Origin: Pseudanabaena frigida
GTDB lineage: Bacteria; Cyanobacteriota; Cyanobacteriia; Pseudanabaenales; Pseudanabaenaceae
Direction of reading: 5' to 3'
Assembly (NCBI GenBank): GCA_003242085.1
Contig: QBML01000021.1
Location: 30,703 to 94,702 of the forward strand
DNA length: 64,000 nucleotides
Within the stretch, counting starts at the first letter, position 1. Every line of letters begins with the position of its first letter. Below the pieces are notes generated by a model. The model was not told where the DNA came from. It ran no database searches and saw only the letters and a list, made by a program, of their open reading frames with translations. Shown here piece by piece: positions 61,529-64,000 of the stretch. The position numbers and the translations under genes were made by a program.

Positions 61529-62815
61529 TTACTTGATTGTGAATGGTGGCAAGTGGGGAGCAGAGATAAAGAATCCTGTCAAGAAGCCCATGATTGTTGA
61601 GAAAGCCACTGAACCACCTCCTAATTCATAGGCTTCAGGCATCATGGTGCTGGCTAACATCGCAAGCAACGCGCCACCAGATACTGCCTGCGCTAACGCC
61701 AAAAAGAAGTCAGATGTGTTGGCAGCAAGTACATTTCCTAAAAGAGCGCATAGACCGCTTAGCCCAATTACCCCCAGCCAAAGAAACATAATTTTCGCTT
61801 TTGTCGTACCAGACTGTTTCATCCCAATAGAGCTAGAAAGTGCTTCAGGGAAATTAGAAATAAATACTGCTAGCAAAAAAGACCAACTTATTTGTCCTGG
61901 GTGAGCAGTCATGCCAATCACGGTTGATTCGGGAATCCCATCAATTAGCGTGCCGACTAAGATTGCTAAGGGAGCCGAGCTTTTGACTAATCCTTGAATC
62001 AGTTGCTGCTCTTCTGAGGGGGAAAGGTCGATCTCGACGCTATCGATCGCCTGTTGCCGCCACAAATCTAAATTTTGTTGCGCCTCTGCTTGTGAAGCTG
62101 TTGTTGTGCGAAGGCGCTTCGCTAAGGCGCGACTAAGGGAATTGGCAATATTGGGAGATTTGCGTAGTACGTCATCAAAATGTTCTTGTTTCAGTTGATA
62201 GACTTCCATATCTGTATGGGCGACTACCGTTGCCGATCTCGGTTCGCTATTGAGCAGAGCCATCTCGCCAAAGACTTCACCTGTAGCAAGAGTTGTCATC
62301 ACTTTTTCCCCTTTCTTAACCTCGGCTTCCCCAGAAACAATCATGTAGAATGAGTCGCCTCGATCCCCCTCATCAAAGATAGTCTCTCCTTGTTTAACAG
62401 AAATTGGTTTGAGCAAAGGGACAATTGCCTGTGCCTCAGATGGAGGAAGGTTTTTCATCACCTCGACATTGGCAATGCGATCGAGGACATCTCCTGTTTC
62501 CTCTTGGCGATGTTCAAATAAGTAGCGACGACGGGAAGAAACTTTCCGCAAAAAACCACCTTTGTTATCAACAAATCTGGTAATGGTAATGAATAACCAT
62601 CCACCGATTAAAAAGCCGATAAATAAAGGTAAAAAGCCACTTTCTTGATAAGCACTGATTGTAGTTTCAAAGGCGAGTGCCGAAAGCAATGTACCGCTGC
62701 CAAAAGCCATAATTGCCGCAGACAGAACTCGACTAGGTTGCCAAAAAATGCCTAATAACGCGCCTAGTCCCGAACTTGATGCTGCCAATAGTCCTTGGAG
62801 AAATGCATCTAGCAT
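61529..62815 (-). CDS. ZIP-family-like permease with inserted cNMP-binding domain
   Basis: 428 residues from ATG 62815, which has a good aggatga site (upstream ATGs exist). N-terminal three helices (about 1-80), then a ~130-residue cyclic-nucleotide-binding domain (about 105-235) with FGEMALLNSEPRSATV, whose Arg is the phosphate ligand, then the remaining helices (about 275-428). The second half has the ZIP pattern LIDGIPESTVIGMT and ISNFPEALSSS, with Asp and Ser where ZIP metal-binding His stand. This is a permease whose cytosolic loop carries a cNMP sensor. Transport substrate is unknown; metal transport is doubtful given the missing His. Confidence 0.8.
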   Translation of the reverse strand: MLDAFLQGLLAASSSGLGALLGIFWQPSRVLSAAIMAFGSGTLLSALAFETTISAYQESGFLPLFIGFLIGGWLFITITRFVDNKGGFLRKVSSRRRYLFEHRQEETGDVLDRIANVEVMKNLPPSEAQAIVPLLKPISVKQGETIFDEGDRGDSFYMIVSGEAEVKKGEKVMTTLATGEVFGEMALLNSEPRSATVVAHTDMEVYQLKQEHFDDVLRKSPNIANSLSRALAKRLRTTTASQAEAQQNLDLWRQQAIDSVEIDLSPSEEQQLIQGLVKSSAPLAILVGTLIDGIPESTVIGMTAHPGQISWSFLLAVFISNFPEALSSSIGMKQSGTTKAKIMFLWLGVIGLSGLCALLGNVLAANTSDFFLALAQAVSGGALLAMLASTMMPEAYELGGGSVAFSTIMGFLTGFFISAPHLPPFTIK

Positions 62816-63040
62816 AGATATCATCCTAACGATATACATACTTTATCGTGAGTTCTGCCTGATTTTTTGTTTGTGCCGTCTAAGTGCAGGACAAACAGCT
62901 GCAAAATCAGAGCAGAGCCAAAGGAGAATCTATCTCAAAAGTTTCATTCCTAATGCAAAAAGGGCAGCAAATGATAAGTTTCACTTTCACAGAAGATATA
63001 AATCTATAAACCGATAAGTACAAATTTAACCGAGATTTGA

Positions 63041-63916
63041 TTATCCACTCCAAGCAAAGACTTTTGCCACTTTTGTTTCTCCATCATTGAGTAAATGTGC
63101 TGTCTCTTCGGATTCTCGTTCCGAACGTTGTTTAAATTCTTGTCTAAGACTTTCTAATGTTTTGCTATACTTTTGGCGATCTGAATCAGACCAAAAATAA
63201 TCTTCAAATACACCATAACTATGTAATAAATCGAGAGGTAGCATTTCGCTTAAAGTATTCCAAAACCAACTACTTGTCTTAAAGCCTTGAATATGAAATC
63301 CAGCATTAAGTAACGATGCTTTAAGTTCTAGATCTGCTTTGCCTACAATATTTTGGGTTTGAAAAACAGCCAATCCTCCCGATTTGAGGGCATCATAATG
63401 AACTCTAGCTATCTGTCTTTGCGCGTTACTTAAGAACACTTGAAATGCTTTTATATTAACGATACAGTCAAATTTTGCATGATAAAATGATGTCCGAAAA
63501 TCATGATTCACAACCTCGAATGTCCCTTGCTTCTCAAAACTATAATCATCGGCGCAATGATACATAAGGAGGTAGTTAACAAGTGTTTGACTTTCCAATT
63601 CACCTTGTTCGTTCTGTACAGATATTCGCCTACCATATTCCAAGATTTGTTCGACCGATTTTTCAGTAAATTCGTGCTGAATTGCAACTGCAAAATCGGA
63701 CACGTCGGTTGCCCATGTGTTAAATCCAAGCTCGGCAAAAACTTTGGGCACAATAGATGTACCGCAGCCAGGAAACCAAATATCGCGAACATTCCCTTTC
63801 GCGATTACTTGTTCAAATAATTGGCTCAAGAAGCTGTAATTTATAAATTCAGAGCCTTTCTGATAGTGTTTAGAATTAAAGTCGTTCCATTCTTCGACAT
63901 TTTTCGAGTTTTCCAC
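63041..63916 (-). CDS. SAM-dependent methyltransferase-like protein
   Basis: 291 residues. SAM-binding motif I DIWFPGCGTSIVPKVFAELGFNTWATDVSDFAV is like thiopurine/thiocyanate-type methyltransferases; the acidic residue at the end of beta-2 (TDVSD) is present. Motif IV region CIVNIKAFQVF and later SGGLAVFQTQN. The C-terminal 70 residues are charged and helical. The acceptor is unknown. It is complete at both ends and isolated from its neighbour by about 225 bp without features. Confidence 0.8.
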   Translation of the reverse strand: MENSKNVEEWNDFNSKHYQKGSEFINYSFLSQLFEQVIAKGNVRDIWFPGCGTSIVPKVFAELGFNTWATDVSDFAVAIQHEFTEKSVEQILEYGRRISVQNEQGELESQTLVNYLLMYHCADDYSFEKQGTFEVVNHDFRTSFYHAKFDCIVNIKAFQVFLSNAQRQIARVHYDALKSGGLAVFQTQNIVGKADLELKASLLNAGFHIQGFKTSSWFWNTLSEMLPLDLLHSYGVFEDYFWSDSDRQKYSKTLESLRQEFKQRSERESEETAHLLNDGETKVAKVFAWSG

Positions 63917-64000
63917 AATTTTTTACATCTTTAAGTATGTGTGAATATTAGACCTGTTGGGAAACAAAAGCAATGTTTAGAGCAGATTTTGCTCTTTCCA

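Noticed and set aside
62748..63017. Plus-strand open frame across the start of the ZIP-like gene
   Set aside because: Overlaps the start and promoter of a well-supported gene on the other strand.

Overview
The window comes from a cyanobacterium. The palindrome GCGATCGC (HIP1) recurs throughout, the base composition is moderately AT-rich, and the gene content is typical of the phylum: a TPS exoprotein with a CHAT protease, an RppA/RppB two-component pair, a CmpA/NrtA-type transporter, GAF and GGDEF signalling proteins, a WWLPE-type HEPN defence protein and a Ser/Thr kinase with TPR repeats. A Pseudanabaena-like filamentous lineage is my guess, not a demonstrated assignment. I see no rRNA, tRNA, CRISPR array or intact transposase.

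Layout. 1-3.6 kb: six small genes on the + strand (coiled-coil protein, YqaE/Pmp3, holin-IV-like membrane protein, lipoprotein, small acidic stress-type protein, TMEM175-like channel), separated by strong hairpins; it looks like an envelope-stress cluster. 3.7-9.9 kb: a divergent two-partner secretion pair, a 1434-residue haemagglutinin-like passenger ending in a caspase-like CHAT domain, and its outer-membrane transporter. 10.2-13.6 kb: a glycosyltransferase and a five-PAS diguanylate cyclase. 14.0-17.1 kb: gene decay (broken GAF sensor fused to a LuxR-type tail, broken VapBC) with a HEPN-motif protein and an antitoxin-like gene. 17.1-26.7 kb: a carbohydrate and osmotic block (GH63-like glucosidase, SDR, GMC oxidoreductase, aquaporin family; then GH13 enzyme and MscS channel). 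26.9-30.9 kb: accessory genes (Uma2 nuclease, ApeA-like HEPN protein, retropepsin-like protease pair, nucleotidyltransferase pair). 31.2-34.4 kb: a CmpA/NrtA-type ABC importer, followed by a broken umuC. 35.4-39.6 kb: a lone C-A-T-TE NRPS whose thioesterase has a cysteine nucleophile. 39.7-48.3 kb: a YbhGFSR-like multidrug ABC exporter with a divergent TetR regulator; a Fic/RhuM toxin-antitoxin pair and a GNAT gene sit inside it. 48.3-59.5 kb: a heavy-metal RND efflux system (response regulator, kinase, adaptor, pump, lipoprotein, DUF305 remnant) split by four endonuclease-type genes. 60-64 kb: a Ser/Thr kinase, a ZIP-type permease with an inserted cyclic-nucleotide-binding domain, and a methyltransferase.

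Integration. Two efflux operons each carry a foreign cassette between pump components. The spaces between genes hold at least five families of short dispersed repeats, found by comparing copies within the window. These repeats flank several accessory genes and supply stop codons or terminators to some of them. The strongest leads are the Cys-type thioesterase NRPS, the nuclease cassette bracketed by HIP1-bounded repeats, the TPS-CHAT protein, the cNMP-ZIP fusion, and the two HEPN genes that share the same 57-bp 3' repeat.
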